64,000 nt of DNA, taken from the NCBI GenBank assembly GCA_029203165.1, contig CP119308.1:1302001-1366000 (forward strand), written 5' to 3'. Below the pieces are notes generated by a model, which was not told the DNA's origin, searched no databases, and saw only the letters and a list, made by a program, of their open reading frames with translations. The position numbers and the translations under genes were made by a program. Positions 9,212-19,310 of the stretch are shown piece by piece. The DNA is from Candidatus Microbacterium colombiense (GTDB lineage: Bacteria > Actinomycetota > Actinomycetes > Actinomycetales > Microbacteriaceae). How positions within the stretch are numbered: the first letter of the stretch is position 1; every line of letters begins with the position of its first letter.

Positions 9212-9697
9212 ATGAAAGAAGTACAGGGTCCCACCCCCGCAGGCACCTCCCGTCCGTATCGTTCTCTCGCCGAAGCGCTGCGCGCGCATCGCATCGACCC
9301 CGCGAACCACGCGTTCATCACGGCGATCGTCGACGCCGTCGATGTGAGCTCGTTCATCGATCGCGGACGCTACATCGAGGCGATCCGCCGCGACGGTGCG
9401 CCGCTGCACATCGGCCGCACCTACACGAACGGCTTCACGGAGGACGAGCGGCTCGTCGTCGGTTCCGCTCCGCTGCGCCTGCAGCCGAGCGAGGGGCGCG
9501 CGCCGTACTTCTACGTCAGCCACCCGAGCGAGTTCATCCCGCTGACGCCGCCGCGTCCGGCGAAGCGGACGACCACTCCACGCACCTCCGCCCCGCGCGC
9601 CGAGCGCGGATCCAAGCCGGTCGAAGAGCGCGACTACGGCGTCTGCGATGTGTGCTTCATGGTGAAGACACCGTCGGGCGGCTGCGGCTGCAACTGA
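9212..9697 (+). CDS. Conserved hypothetical protein with Cys-rich tail
   Basis: About 161 residues, function unknown. The body is rich in Arg/Pro with a compact domain (about 20-105). A basic linker (RPAKRTTTPRTSAPRAER) leads to a tail CDVCFMVKTPSGGCGCN, four cysteines that look like a small metal-binding knuckle. I prefer the ATG of MKEVQGPT because of GGAGGA just before it, although the spacing is very short. A TTG start at 9170 would add 14 residues. The Shine-Dalgarno is buried in a perfect 8-bp hairpin (see 9186-9208). Confidence 0.55.
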   Translation: MKEVQGPTPAGTSRPYRSLAEALRAHRIDPANHAFITAIVDAVDVSSFIDRGRYIEAIRRDGAPLHIGRTYTNGFTEDERLVVGSAPLRLQPSEGRAPYFYVSHPSEFIPLTPPRPAKRTTTPRTSAPRAERGSKPVEERDYGVCDVCFMVKTPSGGCGCN

Positions 9698-9731
9698 TCG
9701 TCGTCATCGGCCACGGGCTGTGGACGCCGGC

Positions 9732-10535
9732 TCATCCTGCGAGGTGAGACAGGCGGTACCTGCCAGGGGTCATTCCGACGAGCGGGGTGAACTGGTCGAT
9801 GCACTGGCTGGTGGTCGCCCAGCCGCAGGCGGCTGCCGTGTCGGTCACGGAGACCCCGTCGGCCAGCAGCACGAGGGCACGATGCACGCGCAGCTGGAGG
9901 CGCCATTGCCGGTATCCCATGCCGGTCTCCTGCTGGAACAGACGACTCAGGGTTCGCTCGGTGGTGCCGGTGCGCACGCTGAGTGCGCCGAGTGACACGG
10001 GTGCGGCGAGGTCGTCCGCGACGATGTCGGCGGCCTGGCGCAGACGCGGATCACGCGGTTCCGGAAGGTGCAGCGGCTGCTCCGGCGCGGTGACCACCTC
10101 ATCGACGATGACGCGACGAAGGTGCTCCAGTGCCTGAGGGCTGCGCGACCGGTCGGATGTCATCGCCAGCGCGGCCTCACGCGCGAGCGGCGTGGCGACG
10201 AGCACGGCAGGGGTGGCCGGCAGCAGTGCGGCCAGCTCATCGGCGAGGTGGACGATGCGCATATCGGTGCGTCCGTGCGCCCGGTGCCGGTGCTCGGCGC
10301 CGGCGGGCACCCACGCCATCCGGGTCGAGGGGGCGATCCAGGCGCCGTCGTCGGTGAGCAGTGACAGCACCCCCGACGCGGCGTGCACGAGATGCCCGAG
10401 TGGATGGGCGTGACGGGGTGACGTCTCGGCGTGCGCGAACCGGTAGGCGCCCTCCATCGGCAGCGCGGTGAGCGAATCGAAGTCGACGAGGTGCAGATCG
10501 ACGAGCCGCGAGGGTTGGCGAGAATTCGACATCAT
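9732..10535 (-). CDS. AraC-family transcriptional regulator (NimR-like)
   Basis: About 267 residues: an N-terminal cupin-like sensor (HAETSPRHAHPLGHLVHA, about 35-50) and a C-terminal AraC double helix-turn-helix (LSVRTGTTERTLSRLFQQETGMGYRQWRLQLRVHRAL and the second helix-turn-helix after it). It starts at one of two adjacent ATGs (10535 or 10532); a TAAACT box lies 5 nt before the first. It is divergent from a CynX/NimT-type MFS exporter with only 51 nt between them, the arrangement of E. coli nimR-nimT, so it probably controls that exporter and itself. Confidence 0.85.
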   Translation of the reverse strand: MMSNSRQPSRLVDLHLVDFDSLTALPMEGAYRFAHAETSPRHAHPLGHLVHAASGVLSLLTDDGAWIAPSTRMAWVPAGAEHRHRAHGRTDMRIVHLADELAALLPATPAVLVATPLAREAALAMTSDRSRSPQALEHLRRVIVDEVVTAPEQPLHLPEPRDPRLRQAADIVADDLAAPVSLGALSVRTGTTERTLSRLFQQETGMGYRQWRLQLRVHRALVLLADGVSVTDTAAACGWATTSQCIDQFTPLVGMTPGRYRLSHLAG

Positions 10536-10586
10536 TCTGCAGTTTACGTGTTTCCCGACCCGCCACCCGCGTGCTGGACTCGATGC

Positions 10587-11861
10587 ATGACCACGATGCA
10601 GGAGCCCTTCGAGACCGCACCGACCCCGGTGTCCACGCCATCCGCCCGTCGTGGCGTCGTTTTCACCGGGATGGCCGTGGGCGGGGGGCTGCTCATGATC
10701 GCGCTGAACCTCCGCATGGGCGTCGCATCGGTCGGTCCGGTGCTCCCCGCGATCGAGCACGATCTCGGCATCCCCTCGGCGGCGGCCGGGCTGCTGACCA
10801 CGATCCCGGTGTTCGCCTTCGGGGCCTTCGCCTTCCTCACCCCGTCGCTGACACGGTGGATCGGGCTGCACCGGCTGCTCGCGCTCACGATGGTGGTCGT
10901 GGCCGTCGGCATCGCCATCCGCCTCCTCCCCTCCCCGGTGGCGCTCTTCGGCGGTACGGTACTGGTCGGTGCGGGTATCGCGGTGGCGAACGTCTGCATG
11001 CCGGCGGTGATCAAACAGGACTTCGCGCACCGCCTCGGACTGATGATGGGCCTGTACTCCACCGCGCTGTTCCTCGGCGCTGCGGCGGCGGCCGCCCTCA
11101 CTGTGCCCTTCATGACCGCGCTCGACGGGTCATGGCGGGGCGCCCTGGGGCTCTGGGCGATTCCGGCTGTCCTCGCCCTGTTGATCTGGACTCCACGGGC
11201 GATCCGGCCCGCCGGCATCTCTCGTGCGCCGACGCGCGTGCCCGTCGACGCGATGACCGAGCTGCGGGACGAGCCGCGCATGTCGATGCTGCTGCGTGAT
11301 CCGATCGCATGGGCGGTCACCGGGTTCATGGGCTTGCAGAGTCTGAGCTACTACGCGGCCCTGACCTGGATCCCGACGATGCTGCAGGATGCCGGGATCC
11401 CCGTCTCCGAGGCCGGGCTGTTGCTGTCCTTCTCGAGTCTTCCCGGGATCGCGGCGGCGCTGCTGGTGCCGACGATGCTGCGCCGCATCCGACCGACCTG
11501 GGTGCCCGTTCTGGTGTCTTCGCTGCTCTGTGCGGCGGGGCTCGCCGGCCTGCTGCTCGCGCCGGGCGGAGGCGCGGCATGGCTGTGGATGACCCTGCTC
11601 GGATTCGGTCAGGGCGCCTCCATCGCGCTGTCTTTGACCTACATCGTGCTCCGCGCGCCCGACGCCGCGCACACCGCCCACCTGTCGACCATGGCGCAGG
11701 GCATCGGCTACCTGATCGCCGGTCTCGGACCGATCGGCCTCGGCGTCCTGCATGCCGCAGTCGGCGGATGGACCGCTCCGATCGCGGCGCTGGTTCTTCT
11801 GCTGGCGGTGCAGGCCCTGGCGGGCGCTGCGGCGAGCCGCGACCGTCACGTGCGCGCCTGA
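10587..11861 (+). CDS. MFS transporter, CynX/NimT family
   Basis: A 424-residue, 12-helix major facilitator. The first helices (GGLLMIALNLRMGVASVGPVL) and the loop IEHDLGIPSAAAGLLTTIPV match the cyanate/2-nitroimidazole permease branch. I use the ATG of MTTMQEPFET because the upstream in-frame sequence belongs to the shared divergent promoter and the regulator gene. Pairing with the divergent AraC regulator suggests drug or small-anion efflux; the substrate cannot be told from sequence. Its end is 28 nt from the convergent acyl-CoA dehydrogenase gene. Confidence 0.85.
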   Translation: MTTMQEPFETAPTPVSTPSARRGVVFTGMAVGGGLLMIALNLRMGVASVGPVLPAIEHDLGIPSAAAGLLTTIPVFAFGAFAFLTPSLTRWIGLHRLLALTMVVVAVGIAIRLLPSPVALFGGTVLVGAGIAVANVCMPAVIKQDFAHRLGLMMGLYSTALFLGAAAAAALTVPFMTALDGSWRGALGLWAIPAVLALLIWTPRAIRPAGISRAPTRVPVDAMTELRDEPRMSMLLRDPIAWAVTGFMGLQSLSYYAALTWIPTMLQDAGIPVSEAGLLLSFSSLPGIAAALLVPTMLRRIRPTWVPVLVSSLLCAAGLAGLLLAPGGGAAWLWMTLLGFGQGASIALSLTYIVLRAPDAAHTAHLSTMAQGIGYLIAGLGPIGLGVLHAAVGGWTAPIAALVLLLAVQALAGAAASRDRHVRA

Positions 11862-11889
11862 ACCGGTGACGACCGGCCCGGATCGTGGC

Positions 11890-13125
11890 TCAGACGAAGG
11901 CGCTCATCCCGGTGATGTCGCGGCCGAGCAGCAGGGCCTGCACGCTCTCGGTGCCCTCGTAGGTGTGGATCGCCTCGATGTCGGCCATGTGCTGCATCAC
12001 GCCGTTCTCGAGCAGGATGCCGTTGCCTCCGAGCAGGTCGCGGGCGATCGCGGCGACCCGTCGCGCCGCGCGCGTGTTGTGGAACTTCGCGAGCGACGCC
12101 TGCGTCGGACGCAACTCTCCCGCCGTCTCGAGGTCTGCCAGCCGGCGGCAGTACAGCTGCATCGCGGTCAGGTCCTCCAACATGTGCGTCAGGCGTTCCT
12201 GCACCATCTGGAACTTCGCGAGAGGACGCCCGAACTGCACGCGCATGCTCGCGTACGCCAGCGCGGCCTCGTAGCAGGCCGTGGCGTGCCCGAGGGCCGA
12301 CCACGCGACGCCGGAGCGTGTCGCGTACAGCACGACGGAGGCATCCTTGAAGCTGTGGGTGCCGGGGAGTACTGCGTCGAGCGGCACCCGCACGTCGTCG
12401 AGCTCGATGTGCGCCTGGTGGATCGCCCGCAGCGATGCCTTGCCGCGGATCACGCTCCCCGTGTACCCGGCGACGTCCTGCTCCACGAGGAAGCAGCGCA
12501 CGGCCCCGTGCTCGTCGGCTGTCTCGTCATCGACGCGTGCCCACACGAACGTGATGCCGCCGGAGGCGCCGTTGCCGATCCACTTCTTCGTACCGCGCAG
12601 TACCCACTCGTCTCCCTCGCGCCGGGCGGATGTCTCCAGCGACACCGAATCGGAACCGTGGTCCGGCTCGGTGAGGGCGAAGGAGCCGAGCACCGATCCG
12701 TCCGCGAGAGCGGTCAACCAGCGGTCCTGCTGGGCGTCGGAGCCGAAGAGCGCGAGCGTGCGCAGTGCCAGCCCGCCCTGCACCGCGAGGATCGTGCCGA
12801 GCGAGCCGTCGCCGCGCGAGATCTCCATGTTCACCAGACCGGCGGCCAGGGGGGAGAGGCGGGTGAGCGAGGGATGCTCGATCCCGTCGACGACGAGGTC
12901 CATCTCGCCCATGCGGCGGGCGGCATCGAGGGGATACTCGGCGCGGTCCCAGGCATCGGCCATCTGGCCGGCGACCTCGTCGATGTACGTCTTGGCCCGG
13001 TTCCAGGCCTCGAGATCCGCTGCGGGGATGTCGGCGAACACGGCGTAGTAGTCGCTGTCCTGGCGCCCGGTGATGTCGTACGACGAGACGCGCTCGCCGG
13101 GGAACGGGGAAGCCTCAGTGCTCAT
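11890..13125 (-). CDS. Acyl-CoA dehydrogenase (glutaryl-CoA/short-chain-like)
   Basis: A 411-residue flavoprotein that introduces a 2,3-double bond into an acyl-CoA thioester. The FAD/acyl-CoA core is present (SFALTEPDHGSDSVSLETSA; WVLRGTKKWIGNGASGG). The catalytic base glutamate is in the C-terminal TYEGTESVQALLLGRDITG, the context seen in glutaryl-CoA dehydrogenase-type members. It starts at the ATG of MSTEASPF behind AAGGAGA. A TetR regulator lies upstream on the same strand, 117 nt away, and is the likely controller. The exact acyl substrate is not determined. Confidence 0.88.
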   Translation of the reverse strand: MSTEASPFPGERVSSYDITGRQDSDYYAVFADIPAADLEAWNRAKTYIDEVAGQMADAWDRAEYPLDAARRMGEMDLVVDGIEHPSLTRLSPLAAGLVNMEISRGDGSLGTILAVQGGLALRTLALFGSDAQQDRWLTALADGSVLGSFALTEPDHGSDSVSLETSARREGDEWVLRGTKKWIGNGASGGITFVWARVDDETADEHGAVRCFLVEQDVAGYTGSVIRGKASLRAIHQAHIELDDVRVPLDAVLPGTHSFKDASVVLYATRSGVAWSALGHATACYEAALAYASMRVQFGRPLAKFQMVQERLTHMLEDLTAMQLYCRRLADLETAGELRPTQASLAKFHNTRAARRVAAIARDLLGGNGILLENGVMQHMADIEAIHTYEGTESVQALLLGRDITGMSAFV

Positions 13126-13161
13126 GATCTCTCCTTCGTGGCACCAAGTATCGTACTCGCC

Positions 13162-13174
13162 GAAACTCGGTTTC
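13162..13174. promoter_or_regulatory. Short palindrome between tetR and acyl-CoA dehydrogenase, candidate operator
   Basis: GAAAC-TCG-GTTTC is a perfect 5-bp-arm palindrome. A second one, AGTA-TCG-TACT, lies at 13147-13157, between it and the acyl-CoA dehydrogenase start. The position fits a TetR operator, but the arms are short. Confidence 0.3.
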
Positions 13175-13242
13175 ACGACAGGTGTGTTGAGAGGGCAGGC
13201 TGGTGCCGTCGAGGTGGGGTGAGCGGGCCTCGGGCGTCGAGA

Positions 13243-13914
13243 TCAGCCGAGCTCGGCGCGAACGCGACGAGTGACCTCGGCGATGGGCATCGAACGCGGG
13301 AAGACCGCGACGACCACGTCATCGTCCGACGGTTCGGCCGCGGCATCCTGCTGCACGCCGAAGCGGCGCATCGCGACATCGAGCGCCTGACGGAGGGTGG
13401 ATGCCGGCACGCGCTTGCCGCGCAGCATCTGGCGCAGCACGTGATTGTGCACGGCTGTGATCACCGCGGCGTAGCTCACGGCGTCGAGCGGATCGAGGTC
13501 GGGCAGCGATTCCCGCAGGTACTCGTCGAACAGTCGCTCGTAGCGGAACACCGCGACGATCTCCCGTTCGCGTAGCGCCGGGATCTGCCGCACCAGCTCG
13601 TAACGACGCCGTGCGACGTCGGGCTCGGCGGCGAAGTGGCGGAAGACGAGCATCGCACCGTCGGCGACCGTGGACCACGGATCGTCTTCCGACTCGGCGA
13701 AATGCTCGCGCAGCACGTCGAGCAGCAGCTCATGGTCGGCGAAGACGACGTCGTCCTTGCCGCCGAACTGTCGGAAGAAGGTGGAGCGGGAGACGCCGGC
13801 GGCCTTCGCGATCTGCTCGACCGACGTCTGGTCGAAACCGTGTTCCGCGAACAGGTCGAGTGCGGCCGCGACGACGCGGGTGGCGCTCGCTGCGGCGGAG
13901 GAGGATTCGCTCAT
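13243..13914 (-). CDS. TetR-family transcriptional regulator
   Basis: A 223-residue TetR regulator. The DNA-binding domain (about 8-60) contains AALDLFAEHGFDQTSVEQIAKAAGVSRSTFFRQFGGKDD in overlapping segments, followed by a helical ligand domain. It probably controls the acyl-CoA dehydrogenase downstream and possibly itself. On the minus strand a TAGCAT box (13926-13921) lies exactly 6 nt before the ATG, which predicts a leaderless message. It is divergent from sucC. Confidence 0.9.
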   Translation of the reverse strand: MSESSSAAASATRVVAAALDLFAEHGFDQTSVEQIAKAAGVSRSTFFRQFGGKDDVVFADHELLLDVLREHFAESEDDPWSTVADGAMLVFRHFAAEPDVARRRYELVRQIPALREREIVAVFRYERLFDEYLRESLPDLDPLDAVSYAAVITAVHNHVLRQMLRGKRVPASTLRQALDVAMRRFGVQQDAAAEPSDDDVVVAVFPRSMPIAEVTRRVRAELG

Positions 13915-14010
13915 CCTCTGATGCTAGGTCACGGCCCTCGGCTGCGGGGATCGGCGTCGTCCGGCGCGGGGGACGTCCAGACCGAGGTAGTAGGCTGGGG
14001 GACTGGTCGA

Positions 14011-14026
14011 TGTCTCGACATCGAGA
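14011..14026. promoter_or_regulatory. Near-palindromic TCA-gene motif upstream of sucC
   Basis: TGTCTCGACATCGAGA has perfect 6-bp arms TCTCGA/TCGAGA around CA. It ends 35 nt before the GTG of sucC and lies downstream of a TAGGCT box (13991-13996). A closely similar sequence lies 31 nt before icd (37638-37653). Confidence 0.5.
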
Positions 14027-14061
14027 GAATTACCAGACAGCAGCCCAGTGAAGGAACCACA

Positions 14062-15230
14062 GTGGATCTGTACGAGTACCAGGCACGAGACGTTTTCGAG
14101 AAGTACGGAGTGCCGGTTCTCGCCGGCATCGTCGCGGACACCCCTGAGGAGGTGAGGGCGGCTGCCGAGAAGATCGGTGGAGTCGTCGTCGTCAAGGCTC
14201 AGGTGAAGACCGGCGGTCGTGGAAAGGCCGGCGGCGTCAAGGTCGCCAAGACCCCCGACGAGGCGTACGAAGCAGCGAAGGCCATCCTCGGCCTCGACAT
14301 CAAGGGCCACGTCGTCAAGCGCGTCATGGTCGCCGCAGGGCGCCCGCATCGCCGAGGAGTTCTACTTCTCGGTGCTGCTGGACCGCGCCAACCGCTCCTA
14401 CCTGTCGCCTCTGCTCGGTCGAGGGCGGCATGGAGATCGAGGAGCTCGCCGTCGAGCGCCCCGAGGCGCTCGCCCGCGTCGAGGTCAACCCGCTCACGGG
14501 CATCGACAAGGCGAAGGCCGTCGAGATCGCTCGCGCCGCGAACTTCCCCGAAGACCTCGTCGAGAAGGTCTCCGACGTCTTCGTCAAGCTCTTCGACGTC
14601 TACAAGGGCGAGGACGCGACGCTGGTCGAGGTCAACCCGCTCGTCCTCACCGAGGAGGGCGACATCGTCGCCCTCGACGGCAAGGTCACGCTCGACGACA
14701 ACGCTCCGAGTTCCGCCACCCCGAGCACGAAGCGCTCGAGGACAAGGATGCCGCCGACCCGCTCGAGGCCAAGGCCAAGGCGTCCGGCCTCAACTACGTG
14801 AAGCTCGACGGCGAGGTCGGCATCATCGGCAACGGCGCAGGGCTCGTCATGTCGACGCTCGACGTGGTCGCCTACGCGGGCGAGAACCACAACGGCGTGA
14901 AGCCCGCCAACTTCCTCGACATCGGCGGCGGAGCCTCGGCGAGGTCATGGCCGCCGGCCTCGACGTCATCCTCGGCGACCCGCAGGTCAAGAGCGTCTTC
15001 GTCAACGTCTTCGGCGGCATCACCGCGTGCGACGCCGTCGCCAACGGCATCGTAAGGCGCGCTCGAGACGCTGGGCGACGACGGCCTCCAAGCCGCTCGT
15101 CGTGCGTCTCGACGGCAACCGCGTCGACGAGGGTCGCGCGATCCTCGCCGAGCACGCGCACCCGCTCGTGACCCTGGCCGCCACGATGGACGAGGGCGCC
15201 GACAAGGCCGCCGAGCTCGCCAACGCCTGA
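14062..15230 (+). pseudogene. sucC: sucC, succinyl-CoA synthetase beta subunit, interrupted by several indels (probably consensus errors)
   Basis: Beta subunit of the TCA-cycle ligase that makes ATP (or GTP) from succinyl-CoA. It starts at GTG (VDLYEYQARDVFEKYGVP) with AAGGA upstream. ATP-grasp and CoA-ligase landmarks are all present but spread over three frames: VKTGGRGKAGGVKVAKTP, EVNPLVLTEEGDIVALDGK, GEVGIIGNGAGLVMSTLD, VNVFGGITACDAVANGIV. Frame changes occur near 14339 (+1 G), 14413 (+1), 14704 (-1 or +2), 14938 (-1), 15054-15062 (net +1) and 15082 (+1 G). Between breaks the sequence is perfectly conserved, and the downstream gene and terminator are normal. I read it as an intact gene with sequencing or assembly errors; recent real inactivation is possible but unlikely for a TCA gene. 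Confidence 0.85.
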
Positions 15231-15236
15231 GACTGA

Positions 15237-16157
<921 letters not shown>

Positions 16158-16174
16158 TGAGGTACGCTTGATCT

Positions 16175-16207
16175 GAAGGCCCCGGACTCCACTCTGGGGC
16201 CTTCTTT
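16175..16207 (+). terminator. Intrinsic terminator of sucCD
   Basis: A perfect 9-bp stem, GAAGGCCCC (16175-16183) with GGGGCCTTC (16196-16204), has a 12-nt loop and is followed by TTT. It lies 20 nt after the sucD stop. Confidence 0.85.
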
Positions 16208-16236
16208 CATGCCCGCAGAACATCAGCGGACACGGA

Positions 16237-16268
16237 AGAGGGGCGGATGCCGCAGCACCCGCCCCTCT
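16237..16268 (-). terminator. Hairpin terminator of the purine permease gene
   Basis: A perfect 10-bp stem, AGAGGGGCGG (16237-16246) with CCGCCCCTCT (16259-16268). It lies 15 nt past the stop of the minus-strand permease and has no T run. Confidence 0.5.
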
Positions 16269-16282
16269 CGTACGACTGCGTG

Positions 16283-17755
16283 TCAGATCGCGACGCCGAA
16301 GAGGGCCTCGATCGGTCCGCGTGCGAAGAACAGCACGAATCCGGCGGCGACCGCCCACAGCAGGGGACTGATCTTCTTCGCCTTGCCCGACAGCGACTGC
16401 ACGAGCACCCAGCTCACGAAGCCCGCGCCGATGCCGTTCGCGATCGAGTACGTCAGCGGCATCACGGTCACCGTGAGGAAGACCGGGAGCAGCACGGCGA
16501 AGTCGCCGAGGTCGATGTACTTGATCTGCGCCATCATCATCGCGCCCACGATGATCAGCGCGGCGGCGGCGATCTCGGTCGGGACGATCGAGGTGAGCGG
16601 GGTGAGGAACATCGCGACGAGGAAGATGCCACCGGTGACCACGTTGGCGAGTCCGGTGCGCGCGCCTTCGCCGATGCCGGCGCCGGACTCGATGAACACC
16701 GTGCTCGACGACGACGACGTGGCGCCACCGGCGATCGCGCCGACGCCCTCGACGATCAGAGCCGACTTGATGCGGGGGAAGTCGCCCTTCTCATCGGCGA
16801 GTCCCGCCTCCTTCGCGAGTCCGGTCATGGTGCCCATGGCGTCGAAGAAGTTCGAGAAGACGAGGGTGAAGACGATCATCACGAGGGCGACGAGGCTGAC
16901 CTTGTTGAAGTCGAAGCCGAAGTCGACCGCGCCGATCAGGCTCAGATCGGGCAGGCTGACGGGCGAGCCGGTGAGGGCGGGAACCGTGAGGCTCCACCCG
17001 CCGGGGTTGCCCTGGCCGTCTGCGGCGACCTGCGGTCCGAGGTGCCAGATCGCCTCGACGATGACGGCCAGCACGGTGCCGGAGACCAGACCGATGAGGA
17101 GGCCGCCCTTGACCTTGCGGGCCACGAGGATGCCGGTGAGCACGAGCGTCGCGACGAACAGCACGGTCGGCACGGTGGCGATCGATCCTCCGATGCCGAG
17201 GCCGACGGGCGGCGACGCGGCGCCGGTCGCCGTGACGAAGCCCGAGTTCACGAAGCCGATGAACGCGATGAAGAAGCCGATACCGACCGTGATCGCGATC
17301 TTGAGCTGGAAGGGGACGGCGTCGAAGATCAGCTTGCGCAGGCCGGTCGCGGCGAGCAGCACGATCACGATGCCGTTGATCATCACCAGCGCCATGGCTT
17401 CGGCCCAGGTGACCTGCCCGACGACCGAGAAGGCGACGAAGGCGTTGATCCCGAGCCCGGCCGCGAAGCCGAACGGCAGTCGCGTCACGAGGCCGAACAG
17501 GATCGTCATGACGCCGGCGGTGAGCGCGGTCGCGGCTCCGACGGCGCTGAAGTTCAGCGTCGTGCCATCCACATCGGCGGCACCGGTGAGGATGATCGGG
17601 TTCAGGATCACGATGTAGGCCATCGTCACGAACGTGACCAGGCCACCTCGGATCTCGGTGCCGACAGTGGATCCGCGTTTGCTGATCTCGAAGAAGCGAT
17701 CGAGCGCGTTCTTGGGTTCGGTGGTCGCAGGAGCGGGGGACGGGGCAGTTGTCAT
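16283..17755 (-). CDS. NCS2-family nucleobase permease (AzgA/GhxP adenine-guanine-hypoxanthine type)
   Basis: A 490-residue membrane protein with about 12-14 helices. The N-terminal ALDRFFEISKRGSTVGTEIRGGLVTFVTMAYIVILNP region is diagnostic of the AzgA-like branch of nucleobase permeases. The later GATSSSSSTVFIESGAGIGEGARTGLANV segment corresponds to the substrate-binding half-helix region. It should import purine bases by proton symport, which fits the purine genes purN and purH close by. It starts at the ATG of MTTAPSPAP behind GGAGG (8-nt spacing). It is divergent from the DUF6350 gene. Confidence 0.9.
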   Translation of the reverse strand: MTTAPSPAPATTEPKNALDRFFEISKRGSTVGTEIRGGLVTFVTMAYIVILNPIILTGAADVDGTTLNFSAVGAATALTAGVMTILFGLVTRLPFGFAAGLGINAFVAFSVVGQVTWAEAMALVMINGIVIVLLAATGLRKLIFDAVPFQLKIAITVGIGFFIAFIGFVNSGFVTATGAASPPVGLGIGGSIATVPTVLFVATLVLTGILVARKVKGGLLIGLVSGTVLAVIVEAIWHLGPQVAADGQGNPGGWSLTVPALTGSPVSLPDLSLIGAVDFGFDFNKVSLVALVMIVFTLVFSNFFDAMGTMTGLAKEAGLADEKGDFPRIKSALIVEGVGAIAGGATSSSSSTVFIESGAGIGEGARTGLANVVTGGIFLVAMFLTPLTSIVPTEIAAAALIIVGAMMMAQIKYIDLGDFAVLLPVFLTVTVMPLTYSIANGIGAGFVSWVLVQSLSGKAKKISPLLWAVAAGFVLFFARGPIEALFGVAI

Positions 17756-17775
17756 CGGGGGAACCTCCGCTGGAG

Positions 17776-17785
17776 ACGATATCGT
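17776..17785. promoter_or_regulatory. ACGATATCGT palindrome in the permease/DUF6350 divergent region
   Basis: A perfect 10-bp palindrome, 21 nt upstream of the permease start and extending imperfectly to 16 bp. It could be a regulator site for the purine permease; no regulator is suggested by the sequence. Confidence 0.25.
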
Positions 17786-17848
17786 GTCGCCCGCACCCGC
17801 GCGCGCCCACAGGAGGCGGCGGGATTCTCGTCGTAGTCTCGAATCGCT

Positions 17849-19240
17849 ATGCAACGCCTCCTCGTCGTGCTCCTCGCCGCCTTCGACGCCGCCATCTCGG
17901 CCGCCGTGGGCCTCGCCGTGCTGCTCGCCCCGCTCACCCTGTTGTGGACCGTCGCCTTCGGTGCCACGGCGGACTGGGGAGCGCTCTGGCCGCTGACGGG
18001 TACGCTGTGGCAGTTCGGGCACGGCGTCGGGATCGATGTCACCATCCCCGCCGAGCTGCTGGTCGCCCTCGCGATCCCGCCCGCCGCAGCGAGTTTCATC
18101 GTCTCGGTCCCTCCTCTCGCATTCCTCCTGTTCACGCTGCTGTTCGCCGCCCGCTCGGGAGCCCGGGCCGCCAGAGCGGGCGCCTGGCTGTCGGGCGTCC
18201 TCTCCGGGGTGTCGGTGTTCGCCGCGATCTCAGCCGGAGTCGCGCTGTCCTCTCGGCTCGACGCGGCGCAGACCTCCTTGCCGCTCGCGATCATCGCGCC
18301 AGCTGCGGTCTACCTCGTGGGAGCGCTGTGCGGGGCGGTGCGGATCGCGTGGGAGGACGGCGACGGCGGCATCGTCGACCGCGTTCACGACATCGTCGAC
18401 AGCTGGAGCGACTGGGCACCTGTTCCCGCGGCCATCGTGCGTGGCACCGTCTTCGCGGTGGTCGGAGTCACGGCGGCTGCGGCGCTCACCGTCGCTCTCA
18501 TGACCCTCCTGCGCGGGGGTGAGGTCGTCGCGCTGTTCCAGTCCGCGCGCGTGGATGCGCTCGGCGCGACCGTGATGGCCCTTGCGCAGTTCGCCTATCT
18601 GCCGACGCTGCTCGTGTGGGCGGCGTCGTGGTTGGCCGGCCCGGGGTTCGCCGTCGGCGTCGGCACCGCCGTGTCACCCGCCGGCACACAGCTCGGCGTC
18701 GTTCCCGGCATCCCGATCCTGGGCCTGTTGCCCGAGAACAGTTCGATCTGGATGCTCATCGTCGTGCTCGTGCCGATCGCGGCCGGAGCGGTCGCCGGAT
18801 GGGCCGTACGCTCGCGTCTGGTGTGGGAGGGGACCCCTCTCGCGCTGCTGCCTCGCGCGACGATCGCGTTCGGCATCGGAGTCGTGACCGCAGGAGTCGC
18901 CGCGATCGCCGGTGCTCTCGCGCACGGCTCGATCGGCCCGGGGCGGTTGATCGAGATCGGACCGGCTCCCGTACCGTTCGCTCTCGCGCTGGGCGGCGAG
19001 GTGGTCATCGGAGCGGCGATCCTTCTGCTCTCTCCGCGCCATCGTGACGAGCTCGCGGAGGAACGCACCGACCGCTGGGCAGCGGAGATGGGAGACTCCC
19101 GGTCGAGTGAATCGGCGTCGGCGCCGGCCGCGCCGTGGATCCCGGAGGGGCAGAACGCCTCGCCGGACGACACAGCGCCGCTCGACGACCTCGGTCGTTT
19201 CGGCGTGCCCGGCGACCACAGGCCCGATCTCCGCACCTGA
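17849..19240 (+). CDS. DUF6350-family membrane protein
   Basis: A 463-residue polytopic membrane protein (about ten hydrophobic segments) with a hydrophilic, acidic/Pro-rich cytosolic tail (about 390-463). Proteins of this family (DUF6350, sometimes called PerM-like) commonly lie immediately upstream of purN in actinobacteria, as here, but their function is not established in this genus. A TAGTCT box (17834-17839) precedes the ATG by 9 nt. The gap to purN is 70 nt, and purN has its own -10 box. Confidence 0.65.
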   Translation: MQRLLVVLLAAFDAAISAAVGLAVLLAPLTLLWTVAFGATADWGALWPLTGTLWQFGHGVGIDVTIPAELLVALAIPPAAASFIVSVPPLAFLLFTLLFAARSGARAARAGAWLSGVLSGVSVFAAISAGVALSSRLDAAQTSLPLAIIAPAAVYLVGALCGAVRIAWEDGDGGIVDRVHDIVDSWSDWAPVPAAIVRGTVFAVVGVTAAAALTVALMTLLRGGEVVALFQSARVDALGATVMALAQFAYLPTLLVWAASWLAGPGFAVGVGTAVSPAGTQLGVVPGIPILGLLPENSSIWMLIVVLVPIAAGAVAGWAVRSRLVWEGTPLALLPRATIAFGIGVVTAGVAAIAGALAHGSIGPGRLIEIGPAPVPFALALGGEVVIGAAILLLSPRHRDELAEERTDRWAAEMGDSRSSESASAPAAPWIPEGQNASPDDTAPLDDLGRFGVPGDHRPDLRT

Positions 19241-19310
19241 TCGCGCGATCCCCGTCGGCGACGTCGTCTTCGGGACGGGAGGGGCTCACGCGCCCCGGTA
19301 GACTGGGCGC

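Noticed and set aside
16247..17836. Plus-strand open frames rich in Arg/Asp/Glu opposite the purine permease
   Set aside because: The minus strand encodes a complete NCS2 permease with family signature and membrane helices; the plus frame is its mirror.
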